A stretch of 64,000 bases of DNA from Clostridiales bacterium (GTDB lineage: Bacteria > Bacillota > Sulfobacillia > CADDZV01): assembly GCA_902812875.1 (NCBI GenBank), contig CADDZV010000001.1, forward strand, positions 1 through 64,000. Direction: 5' to 3'. The notes beneath the pieces are model-generated. The model made no database searches. It had not been told where the DNA came from and saw only the letters and a list, made by a program, of their open reading frames with translations. This document shows, one piece after another, positions 34,444-44,501 of the stretch. Position numbers and translations under genes: made by a program. Positions within the stretch are counted from its first letter, which is position 1. Each line of letters opens with the position of its first letter.

Positions 34444-35619
34444 CTAGCCGCTGTGGCTGGCCGTCTCGCGTGGCTTTTCTTGCAAACCGAGCACGAAAGG
34501 AATGCTGAACAACATCGCCACGGCCACGGTCCAAAGCCCGGTCTGGGGAGAGAAATGCTGGGCCACCAAACCCGTCAGCGAAACGCCCAAGGCCCCCAGC
34601 GTGTTTCCGAGCCCGAGGGTCAAACCCGAAGCCATAGCCTTGTTTTCCGGGAAGAGGTTCTGGCCAAAGACCATCACCACCGAGCCGGACGAATACAACG
34701 ACGCCCCCAGGAGTGCGCCGAGCACCACGATCGCCACCGGGCTTTGGAATAGCAAAAACAGCGAAAGCCACAGGCTCGAAAGGAGGGCCGAGCCGATCAG
34801 GACCGGTTTGGCACCGATGTAATCTGAAAGCGTGCCCCCGGTAAAGTTGCCGATACTACCGGCCACGAACAAAAGTGACACGAACGCAGCCGCATCAGTG
34901 ATGGGACGGCCAGTCGTCTTCCACCAGATGGGAACCAGCGTGGTAACGGTGAGGGTGGTCACGGACCGTAAGCCGACCAGTGCCAGAAGCCCGCCGGCCT
35001 GACGCAGTCCTCGTACAAATTCGGGCGTCAGCATCGCCCCTTGGCGCGGCCGGGGCGAGGGTGCCGGGGACATTGCCCAGGAGATAATTGCCGCCATCAA
35101 AAGTCCCGGCAAGGCCACTGCCAATAGGCCTTGCCGCCCGCCGATCAGATAAGCCGCGGCGGCGAGTACGGGGGCAAACGCCCGCCCGAGATTGCCACCG
35201 ATCATGAACAGTCCCATGCCCATCCCTTTGCGGCGGCCACCGATCTCGCCCACCAGGCTGGACGCGTGCGGGTGGAAGGCAGCGTTACCAAGGCCGCTCA
35301 CCAGCAAAAGTAAAAGCAAAAGCCCATAGCTTGGAGCCAGTCCCCAGGCCAGGGCGGCAAACACCGCCCCCACCACGAGCCCCCCAACCACAAACATCCG
35401 GCCGCCAGCCCGGTCGGCCCACAAGCCCATGACAGGCTGCAATAACTGGGTAGTGAACGAGCTCACGGTGTTGACGAAACCCGCTGCCGCGGTTCCGAAA
35501 TGCAGAATTGGCATGAGCTCCGGCAACAGGATCGGATAAAGATTCGGGTACGTGTCGTTCACGAAATGAGCCAGGCTGAAGGCTCCTGTTTTCCAGAACC
35601 TCGTGTGCGACTGTGCCAT
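34444..35619 (-). CDS. MFS transporter, fosmidomycin-resistance (Fsr)-like
   Basis: A 391-residue major facilitator with 12 predicted helices. FSLAHFVNDTYPNLYPILLPEL at the first helix is characteristic of Fsr-type exporters. GLWADRAGGRMF is the loop 2-3 motif. Likely drug or metabolite efflux; substrate not known. ATG 35619 follows a GGAGG at 11 bases; ATG 35652 is also open. The next minus-strand gene upstream ends at 35673. Confidence 0.85.
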   Translation of the reverse strand: MAQSHTRFWKTGAFSLAHFVNDTYPNLYPILLPELMPILHFGTAAAGFVNTVSSFTTQLLQPVMGLWADRAGGRMFVVGGLVVGAVFAALAWGLAPSYGLLLLLLLVSGLGNAAFHPHASSLVGEIGGRRKGMGMGLFMIGGNLGRAFAPVLAAAAYLIGGRQGLLAVALPGLLMAAIISWAMSPAPSPRPRQGAMLTPEFVRGLRQAGGLLALVGLRSVTTLTVTTLVPIWWKTTGRPITDAAAFVSLLFVAGSIGNFTGGTLSDYIGAKPVLIGSALLSSLWLSLFLLFQSPVAIVVLGALLGASLYSSGSVVMVFGQNLFPENKAMASGLTLGLGNTLGALGVSLTGLVAQHFSPQTGLWTVAVAMLFSIPFVLGLQEKPRETASHSG

Positions 35620-35672
35620 TGCCGACGTGGCCTCCGTTTCTATCCGGTCCATAGCACGTGACGGTGCACCCG

Positions 35673-37088
35673 TCACTTGACCGCCGCTGGCACGGTATCG
35701 CCGCGGACAAGCGAAGCGAGGGCACCGATCCCCGCCAGGATGGCTGCTGCCACCAGTGCCGCTCGCAGGCCGGACATGAAGGCCTGCGCGGTCGCCGCCG
35801 GATTGTTCTGTATATGCCACTGGTATTGCCAGTTGAACACCGCTGTGCTAAGAGCAATGCCAAATACCATGCCCACATTGCGGACGGTTGCCAGCACTCC
35901 GGACCCGACCCCAAGGCGATGCCGCGGCACGCTGCCCATCACGGCACTGTTGTTAGGAGACTGGAAGAGTGCCAGACAGACACCAAATGCAAACAGCCGC
36001 CAGCCGATATCGAATGTACGTGACTGCGGACCCAGTCTGGTCATCGCAAGGAGGATGGCAGTCACCAAGCTCTGGCCGGCAAAGGCAAGCCACTGCGTGC
36101 CGAGCCGGTCGGACAGGCTGCCCGCCAGGGGTGCCACCAGCAGCGTGGCCACCGCGGTTATAGTCATAACCAGTCCGACGTGACCCGGGTCATAACCCAA
36201 TAGCTGCTGCAGGTAAAACGGGATCAGGAAAAGCATAGCATTCTGGGCGGTAAAGTTGAGAAACGCCGCCAGGTTCGCGGCCGAAAACACCCGGTTCCGG
36301 AAAAGAGCAAGATCCAGCATCGGCTGGGCAGCGCGGACCTCCCACCACATGAACGCTGCCAGCGCCGCCACCCCCAACGCGGAAAGCCCGATCGACAACG
36401 GCGACACAAAGCCCCATTCCTCACCGTAGCTGCCCACCAACAGAAGGCTTCCCAAGGCCACGAAACCCAGCACAGCTCCGCCCAGGTCGAACTGCTGTCT
36501 GGTCAAGTGCTCGGGTGCCGGTACCACGTGATACGACCAGACCAGGCTCGAAAGCCCGATCGGGACGTTGATCAGGAATATGGCATGCCAAGTGGAAACC
36601 GTTAGGAGCAAACCACCAAGGGCAGGCCCGAAGGCGAGACCGGTAGCGATAGACATAGCGTTTATCCCCAAAGCACGCCCGCGCTCGTACGGAGGAAAGG
36701 TGGCCGTGATGATAGCAGGGCCGACGGCCATGAACATACCGGCACCAGCAGCCTGGATGGCGCGGAAGAATATCAGCACATAGATATTTGGTGCCAGAGC
36801 ACAAGCGGCCGACGAGAGCGTGAAGATCGCCACTCCGGCCAAGAGCACGCGCCGGAACCCAAACATGTCACCGAGCCGACCGTATGTCAGGATCAGGGTG
36901 CCCAGCACGAGCAGGTACGCCATCGACACCCACCCTACAGTGTTCATGCCCGTGTGAAACGCCGCGCTGAGGGTAGGCAGGGCCACATTCACCACACTGC
37001 CGTCGATGGGCCCGAGGATCGCCGAAAGCATGACGGCAGCCAAAATCACCCACCGCCGGGGGTTTGCAGTTGCCTCGCTATTCTCCAC
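35673..37088 (-). CDS. MFS transporter, DHA2 (EmrB/QacA) type
   Basis: About 471 residues with 14 predicted helices: MLSAILGPIDGSVVNVALPT is the DHA2 first-helix motif, RLGDMFGFRRVLLAG the loop motif, and PAIITATFPPYERGRALG the helix 5 antiporter motif. It probably exports drugs by proton antiport. GTG 37088 has a GGAGGT site ten bases away; the frame is open to 37118. It runs into the Fsr-like gene. Confidence 0.85.
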   Translation of the reverse strand: MENSEATANPRRWVILAAVMLSAILGPIDGSVVNVALPTLSAAFHTGMNTVGWVSMAYLLVLGTLILTYGRLGDMFGFRRVLLAGVAIFTLSSAACALAPNIYVLIFFRAIQAAGAGMFMAVGPAIITATFPPYERGRALGINAMSIATGLAFGPALGGLLLTVSTWHAIFLINVPIGLSSLVWSYHVVPAPEHLTRQQFDLGGAVLGFVALGSLLLVGSYGEEWGFVSPLSIGLSALGVAALAAFMWWEVRAAQPMLDLALFRNRVFSAANLAAFLNFTAQNAMLFLIPFYLQQLLGYDPGHVGLVMTITAVATLLVAPLAGSLSDRLGTQWLAFAGQSLVTAILLAMTRLGPQSRTFDIGWRLFAFGVCLALFQSPNNSAVMGSVPRHRLGVGSGVLATVRNVGMVFGIALSTAVFNWQYQWHIQNNPAATAQAFMSGLRAALVAAAILAGIGALASLVRGDTVPAAVK

Positions 37089-37223
37089 CTGAGTCCGGAC
37101 CTCCACACGCAGGAACACACACTCCCATGAAGAATACTTCGAAAGCAGAAGTTTCGTCCAGAGTCTGACGACCGGGCGCGGCGACCGGTAGTCGTCCGGC
37201 CTTTTGTCAAGGAGCGAAGAAAA

Positions 37224-38471
37224 GTGGATTCCCTAAAGCCCACCCAGGCCCCCTCTGCAGTCTCCCCCGTTCGTGACCGCAATCTTCTTTTTTTGGCGCG
37301 GGCCATTCGAACGTTCGCCTACGGTTTTTTCGCAGCCAGCTTCCCCCTGTACCTCGAAAGCCGCGGTATCTCAAGTGGGCTAGTGGGAGTGGTGTTCAGC
37401 GTGGCTCTGGCCGGGGGCGCCATACTCACGACATCGTTCGCGCTCATTGCCAGCCGGTGGGGAAGGCGGCGGCTCCTGCAGCTTACGGCTGCCCTGATGA
37501 TCATGGGGGGAGCCCTGGTAGCAAGCTCGACAAACCCGTTTGTGCTAATGGTGGCCGCCGCGATCGGCATGCTGAGCCCGAGCGGCCAGGAGATCGGCCC
37601 CTTCATGTCGCTCGAGCAAGCCATCATGTCCGGGGTTTCCGAGGGTCGGCAGACCTGGGCCTATGCCTGGTACAACCTGATTGCCTCGTTCTCAACGGCC
37701 TTCGGAGCCTTGGTAGCCGGCCTTAGCGCCCTGGCTCCCCACTGGGGGATCACCCAGACCAGTGCAGAGGGGCTTCTCATGTGGGCATACGCGGCGGTGG
37801 GACTGGTACTCTTGGTGCTGTACACCCGCCTCGGCCCCGCCGCAGAGGTGAAACCGACGGCCGCCGGGCCGCACGCCCCTTTGCACCGCTCGCGCAAAGT
37901 TGTGCTGCAGCTTACGGCCCTGTTCGGCGTCGATGCCATGGCGGGTGGCCTCGTCGTCCAGGGAATGCTTGCCCTGTGGTTCCACCAGCGGTTTGGGATC
38001 GGTCTGGGGGTAATCGGACCGATCCTCTCCGCGGCCAACCTACTTTCCGGCCTTTCGTTCCTGCTGGCGGCCAGGCTGGCAGACAGGTTTGGGCTTCTCA
38101 ACACCATGGTCTTTTCACATTTGCCGTCCAACGTGCTTCTGATGCTGGTGCCATTCATGCCGAACCTGCCACTGGCCGCCCTGGTGCTGCTCGCCCGTTT
38201 TGCCCTGTCGCAGATGGACGTTCCCACACGCCAGGCCTACACGATGGCAATCGTGGAACCGGACGAACGGGCAGCCGCCGCGGGTCTCACCAATGCCGTC
38301 CGACCCGCGGCCAGTGTCATCTCTCCGACCGTGTCAGGCCTCGTTCTGTCGATGGCGGGCGGGGCGATTCCGTTCGTGCTCTCGGGCGGGCTGAAAGTCG
38401 CATACGACCTTTCCCTCTACGCCATGCTTCGGAAGGTGCCAGTGCCGGGGGAAAGCCGCCAGCCCGCCTGA
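37224..38471 (+). CDS. MFS transporter
   Basis: A 415-residue membrane protein with 12 predicted helices. NLLFLARAIRTFAYGFFAAS opens it and SRWGRRRLLQLTA is the loop 2-3 motif. Substrate unknown. GTG 37224 follows AAGGAG by nine bases. Divergent from the DHA2 transporter over a roughly 135-base promoter region. No strong terminator was seen; GGGCGGCGCCC at 38478-38488 may serve both converging genes. Confidence 0.85.
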   Translation: MDSLKPTQAPSAVSPVRDRNLLFLARAIRTFAYGFFAASFPLYLESRGISSGLVGVVFSVALAGGAILTTSFALIASRWGRRRLLQLTAALMIMGGALVASSTNPFVLMVAAAIGMLSPSGQEIGPFMSLEQAIMSGVSEGRQTWAYAWYNLIASFSTAFGALVAGLSALAPHWGITQTSAEGLLMWAYAAVGLVLLVLYTRLGPAAEVKPTAAGPHAPLHRSRKVVLQLTALFGVDAMAGGLVVQGMLALWFHQRFGIGLGVIGPILSAANLLSGLSFLLAARLADRFGLLNTMVFSHLPSNVLLMLVPFMPNLPLAALVLLARFALSQMDVPTRQAYTMAIVEPDERAAAAGLTNAVRPAASVISPTVSGLVLSMAGGAIPFVLSGGLKVAYDLSLYAMLRKVPVPGESRQPA

Positions 38472-38515
38472 GCCCTGGGCGGCGCCCCGGCACTGTACCT
38501 TTCCATTGACCACAC

Positions 38516-39715
38516 TCAGCAAATGAGGGACTCGAGATCGCGGGGGTAATACGTCAGCCGCTCGATGCCGTTTTCCGTCACCAATATGGTGTCGGAATGG
38601 CGGAACCCGCCCAGGTTGTCCACGTAGATCCCCGGCTCGACGCTGAAAACCATGCCTGGCCGGATCATCGTGTGATCGCCAATGTCAAAAAACGGTGCCT
38701 CGTGCCCCTCCAGCCCGAGCCCGTGCCCGGTATGATGCCGCCAATAGGCTTCGATGCCGTGATCCTTGTAGAACTGGCGCACCGCCCGGTCCACGTCGGC
38801 ACACTCGATACCGGGGCGAATGGTGTCAAAGGCCAAGTCCTGCACCTCCAACATCAGCTGGAAGTACTTGCGCTCCTCGGCCCCGGCGCGCGTCACAAAC
38901 ATCGTCCGCTCGAGTTCACTGTCGTACCCGCCCACGGTGGCACCGGCACCGCTCACCAGGATGTCCCCCTCTTGGAACACGGCGTTGATGGTCATGGCGT
39001 GCGGGATCGCCGCATTGCGTCCCACCTGGCCACGGAAACCGGCCGCGGCTCCGCTCCCCCGCAAAGGCCGGTAGAACTGCCCCAGGGTCATGAGCATGGC
39101 CCTGGTCGCCTCCAGGGATGCCCGTTCGGAAACATCTGTTTCCATGGCTCCGGGTTTGGCATACTGCTGCAGGAGTGTGTGGGCGAGATTGCCCCAGCGG
39201 GCGCTCTCCCGGATGAGGGCGATTTCCGACGGCGACTTGATCATGCGCTGTTCCTGCACCAGACGACGGCAATCCACAACCCGCACGCCCGCCGCCTCCG
39301 ACAGGGACGGCCCCATATAACCCCAGGGCGAAATATACCCGTCGTGGTCCGCCCCGATCGGACCGGTCCCAAGGCCGAGGTCGCGCAGGATTAAGGCCAG
39401 CTGGGCCATGGGATGTACGGCATCCGGGTACTCATCGTAGTGTCTGACCTCGCCCACCGCCGCCTGCTTTTCCGCATGCTCGCGCTCGAGCCGGGGTACG
39501 AGGAGCACCGAGCGGCGGTCGTGCGAGATCACCAACGCGATGGGCCGCTCGGTCGGAATAAAGGCAAAATTGGTGAAGTAAAACACGGAAGCCGGGTCGA
39601 AAATAACCGCCCCCGCCATTCCCTCCTCGGCCAACCGGGTGGCAAATTGCCCGCGGCGGTTGGAGAGCTCTTCCGCTGAAATCTGCAAAGGTGCACCTAC
39701 GAATCTTTCTGCCAC
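38516..39715 (-). CDS. M24 family (Xaa-Pro peptidase/creatinase-like) protein
   Basis: A 399-residue pita-bread protein: an N-terminal creatinase-like domain (to about 160) and an M24 catalytic-type domain. HTGHGLGLEGHE, SVEPGIYVDN and LVTENGIERL are intact. The usual metal-binding Asp pair in IDAGA...SDITRT is here SGAGA...SELERT: Gly replaces the first Asp and Glu the second. It may thus act with one metal or none, like creatinase-type members. GTG 39715 has GGAGGAG six bases upstream and is preferred over ATG 39742. The function may be peptidase or C-N hydrolase. Confidence 0.8.
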   Translation of the reverse strand: MAERFVGAPLQISAEELSNRRGQFATRLAEEGMAGAVIFDPASVFYFTNFAFIPTERPIALVISHDRRSVLLVPRLEREHAEKQAAVGEVRHYDEYPDAVHPMAQLALILRDLGLGTGPIGADHDGYISPWGYMGPSLSEAAGVRVVDCRRLVQEQRMIKSPSEIALIRESARWGNLAHTLLQQYAKPGAMETDVSERASLEATRAMLMTLGQFYRPLRGSGAAAGFRGQVGRNAAIPHAMTINAVFQEGDILVSGAGATVGGYDSELERTMFVTRAGAEERKYFQLMLEVQDLAFDTIRPGIECADVDRAVRQFYKDHGIEAYWRHHTGHGLGLEGHEAPFFDIGDHTMIRPGMVFSVEPGIYVDNLGGFRHSDTILVTENGIERLTYYPRDLESLIC

Positions 39716-39780
39716 GTTTCTCTCCTCCGTAATCAAAACCATGATTGTGTAACGCCCCGGCCCTGTATCCGAACGCGGCA

Positions 39781-41082
39781 TCAGGTTCCCGTGCCGCGCA
39801 GGAAAAAGACCGTGTCGAGCTTTGCCATTCCGGCCACCTTTTGCACCTCGTCCCGGCCGACCTCGGCGATGCTGGCTAGCATTTCGGCGGTGCTACGCAC
39901 TCGGCCTTCGACTACGCCCTGCAGATAATGCTGGACACGCCAGCCGGAGCTGTCCAGGCTCGAACGGATGCGGGTGACAAGCGAACGTCTGGCCACCTCG
40001 AGCTCCTGGTCCGTAAAGCCACCTTGGGCAACGGCGTCGAACTGTTTTTGCATTATGCTTTCGGCTTCCCCCGCTTTGTTCGGATCAATGCCCGCACAGG
40101 CCAGGATGATGCCCTTCGCAGGCTCCCACGCCGTGAAGGCGGTGTAAGCCAAGTGGGCCTCCTCCCGGACGTGCTTGAACAAAAGCGAATGCACACCGCC
40201 GCCAAGCAGGTTCTGGTATACCTGGACAGCATAAAGAAGCGGATCATTCCAGCCCACGGGCACACGCCAGCCCATGACCAGCCAACCCTGCGAAGTGGGG
40301 TGGTCCTCGGTCACGCGGCGGGGCGTGGCTGGAGCTTGGCCGAGCGTGGTCGGCGGCACCGGCGCGATGGCACCCGGCGTTCGCCGCCAGAGGTCGGCGA
40401 CTACCTGCGTAATTGCCTCCACGTCCACGTTCCCGACCACAAACACGTGGATGGGACTTTGCTGCAGGACGCGCTCATGGTAGCTCGAGAGGCTTTCCGG
40501 GGTCACGGCCTCCAGGGTGTCTAGGTCACCGAGGACGTACGTGCCGAACGGTTCCTCGCGGCACATTTCCTCCGTACAGCGCCACAGGGCATAGCTCTGC
40601 TTGTTGTTCACCAGGCTTTTTATACGGGCTTGCTGGAGCGCCTTTTCCTGGGCCACATAATCTGGCCGTAACGAATGTCCTACCCGCGCAGGCGAACTGA
40701 CAAACTCGTGCATGAGGGCCAAAAGCCCGTTTGTGAGACCACGTTCCCCCACCAGCGTCTCGTCGGGCAAAGCCCCGCCAAAACTGATGGCCTGGTGTTC
40801 ACCGACCTTGCGCGTACTTCCTTCGAGGCTGGCTCCGTACATGTCGGACAGGGTCTCCTCGAGCGAGAGGGCAGTGGGATGATGCGTTGACCCGCGGCGG
40901 AGCACAAGCGGCAAGAGACCGGCACTGGCTGCCTCCGCACGATCAAGCGGGCGAAGGGCAAACGCCGCCAGGCGTACCGTCTTGAACTGCTTGGTGGGCC
41001 ACAAATGCAAGCTAAGACCGTCACCAAGTGCCAAATGGACGAACTCTTCCGCTGCCGGCCCTTGCGATGATTCGGACGGCAT
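39781..41082 (-). CDS. M16 family peptidase, inactive-type subunit (YmfF-like)
   Basis: A 433-residue M16 protein with the usual two-domain layout, but no HXXEH zinc motif in the N-terminal part (LPLVLRRGSTHHP is at that place). C-terminal YQNLLGGGVHSLLFKHVREEAHLAYTA is the substrate-binding R/Y region. Such partners pair with an active M16 subunit. It begins inside the end of the upstream M16 gene (TGATG), so stoichiometric co-expression is expected. Confidence 0.85.
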   Translation of the reverse strand: MPSESSQGPAAEEFVHLALGDGLSLHLWPTKQFKTVRLAAFALRPLDRAEAASAGLLPLVLRRGSTHHPTALSLEETLSDMYGASLEGSTRKVGEHQAISFGGALPDETLVGERGLTNGLLALMHEFVSSPARVGHSLRPDYVAQEKALQQARIKSLVNNKQSYALWRCTEEMCREEPFGTYVLGDLDTLEAVTPESLSSYHERVLQQSPIHVFVVGNVDVEAITQVVADLWRRTPGAIAPVPPTTLGQAPATPRRVTEDHPTSQGWLVMGWRVPVGWNDPLLYAVQVYQNLLGGGVHSLLFKHVREEAHLAYTAFTAWEPAKGIILACAGIDPNKAGEAESIMQKQFDAVAQGGFTDQELEVARRSLVTRIRSSLDSSGWRVQHYLQGVVEGRVRSTAEMLASIAEVGRDEVQKVAGMAKLDTVFFLRGTGT

Positions 41083-42401
41083 CACACCCCACCCCCCACG
41101 GCTGCCATGGTACCAGAATCAGGCGGCGTCACAGTCGAGATGCTTGCCGCCTCGCGGCGCAGGTTGGAGCGGAGAAAGCTCGTTACTTCCTCCATGTCGA
41201 CGGTGCGGATCACGCGGGCCACATCCAGCAAATCCCAGTTCCAAAACCGGTATGTAATGTACTGGTGGGCCAGACCATCGGGCTGGTCCAGCAACGCCGG
41301 CAGGTTGCCAATAAGCTGGCGCCTCACACGCTCAAAACCAGTGGGGTCGAGCCCATCGCGGTAAAACGCTTCGATCCGCTGGAAGGTTTTATCGACAAAC
41401 TTTTCCGGATGTTCGCTTTGACCACCCATCAGCACGTAGCTCGCTTTGGGGTACTGCTCGTAACCGGCACCAAATCCTTCGGTGATCGTGCCGTCCTGGT
41501 ACAGTTCCTGGTACCAGCCCGTCGCCTCGCCGAAAAGAGCCTGCAAGCCAACGCTGGCCAAGATCTCGCGCCGCAATCCCTCGGCACCGGTAGGATCGAC
41601 CTGCGGGCCCTTGAAGCCCACGTACACGTAAGGACGTGAAACCGGCATTTCCCTCGTTACCCGTGCTTCCACGACCCCCTCCGGTTCGTCCGGATAAAAC
41701 CGCTCCACTGCGGGCGGCGGCCCAGACGGCATGTCGAGGGCCTGGGCGGCCAGCTCGACCACCGCCCCTGGCTCGACGTCGCCTACCACGCAAAGAATCA
41801 TTCGCCGCGGGTCGTAGAACGTCTGGTGGCACTGCGTCAACAGCTCTGGCGTAATCCCCTGAATTGATTCCACGGTGCCCGCCACGTAATCGCGGATGGG
41901 GTGGCTTTTGTACATCGCCTGTAGAAGGTTGGCGTAGACCATGAACGAAGGGTGGTCCAGGTACATCCTGATCTCCTGTTCGATGATGCCCTTCTGCTTC
42001 GCCACACTCTCGGGGGTAAAGATTCCTTTCTGGACGTACCGGATTAGCGTGTCGAGCGCGGGTTCAAAATTGTCCACGGCCGAAAAAAGGTAGATCGTGT
42101 AAGCGGTACCCGTGTAGGCGTTCGGATCGGCGCCAAGTGCCGAAAAGGCGTCCATGACGGGTTGGTCAGGCTTCTCAAACATTTCGTGTTCCAAAAAATG
42201 GGCGATGCCTGCCGGCACTTCGATAAACTCGCCCCCGGCTGTGCGGAACCGGCGGTCGATGGCACCGAAATGGGTGCCGAAGGCCGCATACTTGCGGTGG
42301 AACCCCGGACGCGGCCACACCGCCACTTCCATGCCCCCTGGCAGGACCGTGTGGTAGAATTCGGCCGCCATCTCCGGCCAGGGAATCTTGGTTATTTCCA
42401 T
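41082..42401 (-). CDS. M16 family zinc peptidase (YmfH-like)
   Basis: A 439-residue M16 protease with the inverted zinc motif HFLEHEMFE near 67-75 and a distal Glu in the following helix region. FGATGWYQELYQDGTI and PYVYVGFKGP are further along. Forms a pair with the next gene like Bacillus YmfH/YmfF. It probably cleaves small peptides. Overlap with the partner as TGATG. The thrB start lies 25 bases upstream. Confidence 0.9.
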   Translation of the reverse strand: MEITKIPWPEMAAEFYHTVLPGGMEVAVWPRPGFHRKYAAFGTHFGAIDRRFRTAGGEFIEVPAGIAHFLEHEMFEKPDQPVMDAFSALGADPNAYTGTAYTIYLFSAVDNFEPALDTLIRYVQKGIFTPESVAKQKGIIEQEIRMYLDHPSFMVYANLLQAMYKSHPIRDYVAGTVESIQGITPELLTQCHQTFYDPRRMILCVVGDVEPGAVVELAAQALDMPSGPPPAVERFYPDEPEGVVEARVTREMPVSRPYVYVGFKGPQVDPTGAEGLRREILASVGLQALFGEATGWYQELYQDGTITEGFGAGYEQYPKASYVLMGGQSEHPEKFVDKTFQRIEAFYRDGLDPTGFERVRRQLIGNLPALLDQPDGLAHQYITYRFWNWDLLDVARVIRTVDMEEVTSFLRSNLRREAASISTVTPPDSGTMAAVGGGV

Positions 42402-42425
42402 GGGCCGACCTCCTCCCCGCCCCGG

Positions 42426-43394
42426 CTACTCCACTGGCACCTCGGTGGCCCCGGTCATGGCCAGGGTAGTGCGAAGCAGATGCCAAGGCACCCGTTGGTT
42501 TTGTGCCCATCTCTCGAGACCAAAATGCAGGTTGTTTTCCGCGCCGGGCGGTGCCCACACGACCACCGCCGGCCCCGCTCCACTGAGGGCAGCACCGTAC
42601 GCCCCCCACGACCGGCAGGCGGCAAGCAAATCCTCGAGCCAGGGGTACAACGAACGCCGGTACGGCTGGTGCACACGGTCCCGCGTGGCCTCAACCAAAA
42701 GCTCCGGCCGCCCCTCCCCAAACGCGGTAACCAGAAGGGCCACCCTGGCCAGGTTGTGCACCGCGTCGGCAAGGGGTACGCTGTCCGGCAAGGCCCCGCG
42801 CGCCTCCCACGTAGACACCTCGAGCTCAGGATACAACACGTACCAGGCCGGGTCGATGCGGCTAAAGATGCCGAGCCGCTGGTAGCTGATCTCGCCGTCA
42901 CCCGTGGCGTACGCCACGGTCATGCCGCCGGTGAGGCAAGGCACCAGGTTATCCGGGTGTCCTTCCATGGGCAGCGCCAGCTGGAGGAGCTCGCGCACGC
43001 CTAGGCCGCCGCCCAGGAGAAGATTGGCTGCCGTCATACCCCCCACAATGGCCGCCGCACTGCTGCCGAGCCCGCGGGCAAGCGGGATGCGATTCAACAG
43101 GGTCAGGCGGAAGCCACTCCCACCGGCGTGGGTACTCTCGCCGGCTTTGGAATGGCGGCTCTCTACCGCCCGCCGTACGGCTGCCACTGCCCGCCACGCC
43201 AGGTTGGAAGTGTCTCTCGGCAGGCTTGCGGCGCCTTCTCCTTCGATGACTATCTCGTCCTTTTCTGCCCAGGCCAGCTCGACCTCGTTGTAGATCTCCA
43301 GGGCCGCACCCAGGCAGTCAAACCCTGGACCCAGGTTGGCCGTGGTAGCCGGCACTCGCACACGCACCTTGGACGCTCCGCGATCCGGCCTCAT
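42426..43394 (-). CDS. thrB: Homoserine kinase
   Basis: A 322-residue GHMP kinase. VRVRVPATTANLGPGFDCLGAAL is the ThrB start, IPLARGLGSSAAAIVGG is the ATP-binding loop, and GAALSGAGPAVVVWAP is motif 3. It makes O-phosphohomoserine for the following threonine synthase. GGAGGTG is six bases before ATG 43394. Threonine genes thrC-thrB run in this order on the minus strand. Confidence 0.95.
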   Translation of the reverse strand: MRPDRGASKVRVRVPATTANLGPGFDCLGAALEIYNEVELAWAEKDEIVIEGEGAASLPRDTSNLAWRAVAAVRRAVESRHSKAGESTHAGGSGFRLTLLNRIPLARGLGSSAAAIVGGMTAANLLLGGGLGVRELLQLALPMEGHPDNLVPCLTGGMTVAYATGDGEISYQRLGIFSRIDPAWYVLYPELEVSTWEARGALPDSVPLADAVHNLARVALLVTAFGEGRPELLVEATRDRVHQPYRRSLYPWLEDLLAACRSWGAYGAALSGAGPAVVVWAPPGAENNLHFGLERWAQNQRVPWHLLRTTLAMTGATEVPVE

Positions 43395-43433
43395 GGTGCC
43401 ACCTCCCCGTGCAGTCCTTGATCCCGCTTCGGT

Positions 43434-44501
43434 TCACCCAAGACCCAAAACACTTTCCAGTTCGGTAAGGGCAATTCCTATGGTCTGGGGAGCAAATCCA
43501 AGCCGGCTCGCTTGCTCTGGATCCTTGAGGCCGTGCCCCGTCAGGACGCACACGACGCTTCCGGCTGGCCGGTCGCGCCAGTAGCCGGCTCGGTAAAGGC
43601 TGATCAGTCCCGCCACCGAGGCCGCCGAAGCCGGCTCGCACCAGATGCCTTCTTCCTGTGCGACTAGGCGCTGGGCTTGTGCAATCTCGTCGTCCGATAC
43701 GGCCCAGAACCGCCCGCCGCTCTCGTCGGCCGCCGCTTGAGCCAATTTACGGCTCGCAGGACGGCCGATCCGGATGGCACTGGCAAAGGTACGGGGATTG
43801 TCGATGTCAGCCCCCTGCACCATCGCGGCCGCCCCCTCCGCCTGGATGCCCAGCATTACCGGCAGCTGGCCGGACCACCCCGCCTGCCGATATTCTTTGA
43901 ATCCCATCCAATATGCAGAAATGTTGCCAGCGTTTCCGACCGGCAGCACGAGGTAGTCCGGGGCATCGCCTAACGCATCAACGATTTCGAAGGCCGCCGT
44001 TTTTTGCCCCTGCAGGCGATACGGGTTGACCGAATTGACAAGCTCCACCTCCGGGTGGCGTGCCACGAGTTCCCGCACGAGCTGCAGGGCCGCATCGAAG
44101 TTGCCATCGACCTGCACCACGCGTGCCCCGTGGGCGATGGCCTGGGCGAGCTTCCCCATCGCCACCCCCCCGGCCGGAATCACCACGTAAGAAGGCAGGC
44201 CCGCTCTGGCCGCGTAACTGGCCGCCGATGCCGCAGTATTGCCAGTGGAGGCACAGATGACGGCTTTGGCCCCGCGTTCGCTGGCCATGGTCATCGCCAC
44301 CGTCATGCCCCGGTCCTTGAAAGAGCCGGTAGGATTCTGGCCTTCGACCTTGAGGTACACAGGCAGCCCACCCACGGCCCGTGACACGGCCGGTGCAGGC
44401 ACCAAAGGCGTGGACCCCTCGCCCAGGGTCACGGGCGATGTCGCGGCTGGCACCGGCAAGAACTCGCGGTACCGGTTTATGATCCCCTGCGTGCTCTTCA
44501 C
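43434..44501 (-). CDS. thrC: Threonine synthase
   Basis: A 355-residue PLP enzyme that turns O-phosphohomoserine into threonine. [17 protein letters not shown] has the PLP lysine, [21 protein letters not shown] and [17 protein letters not shown] (phosphate loop) follow. GTG 44501 directly follows the CPBP stop TAG, with AAGGAG inside that gene's end. A neighbouring homoserine kinase confirms the assignment. Confidence 0.95.
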   Translation of the reverse strand: MKSTQGIINRYREFLPVPAATSPVTLGEGSTPLVPAPAVSRAVGGLPVYLKVEGQNPTGSFKDRGMTVAMTMASERGAKAVICASTGNTAASAASYAARAGLPSYVVIPAGGVAMGKLAQAIAHGARVVQVDGNFDAALQLVRELVARHPEVELVNSVNPYRLQGQKTAAFEIVDALGDAPDYLVLPVGNAGNISAYWMGFKEYRQAGWSGQLPVMLGIQAEGAAAMVQGADIDNPRTFASAIRIGRPASRKLAQAAADESGGRFWAVSDDEIAQAQRLVAQEEGIWCEPASAASVAGLISLYRAGYWRDRPAGSVVCVLTGHGLKDPEQASRLGFAPQTIGIALTELESVLGLG

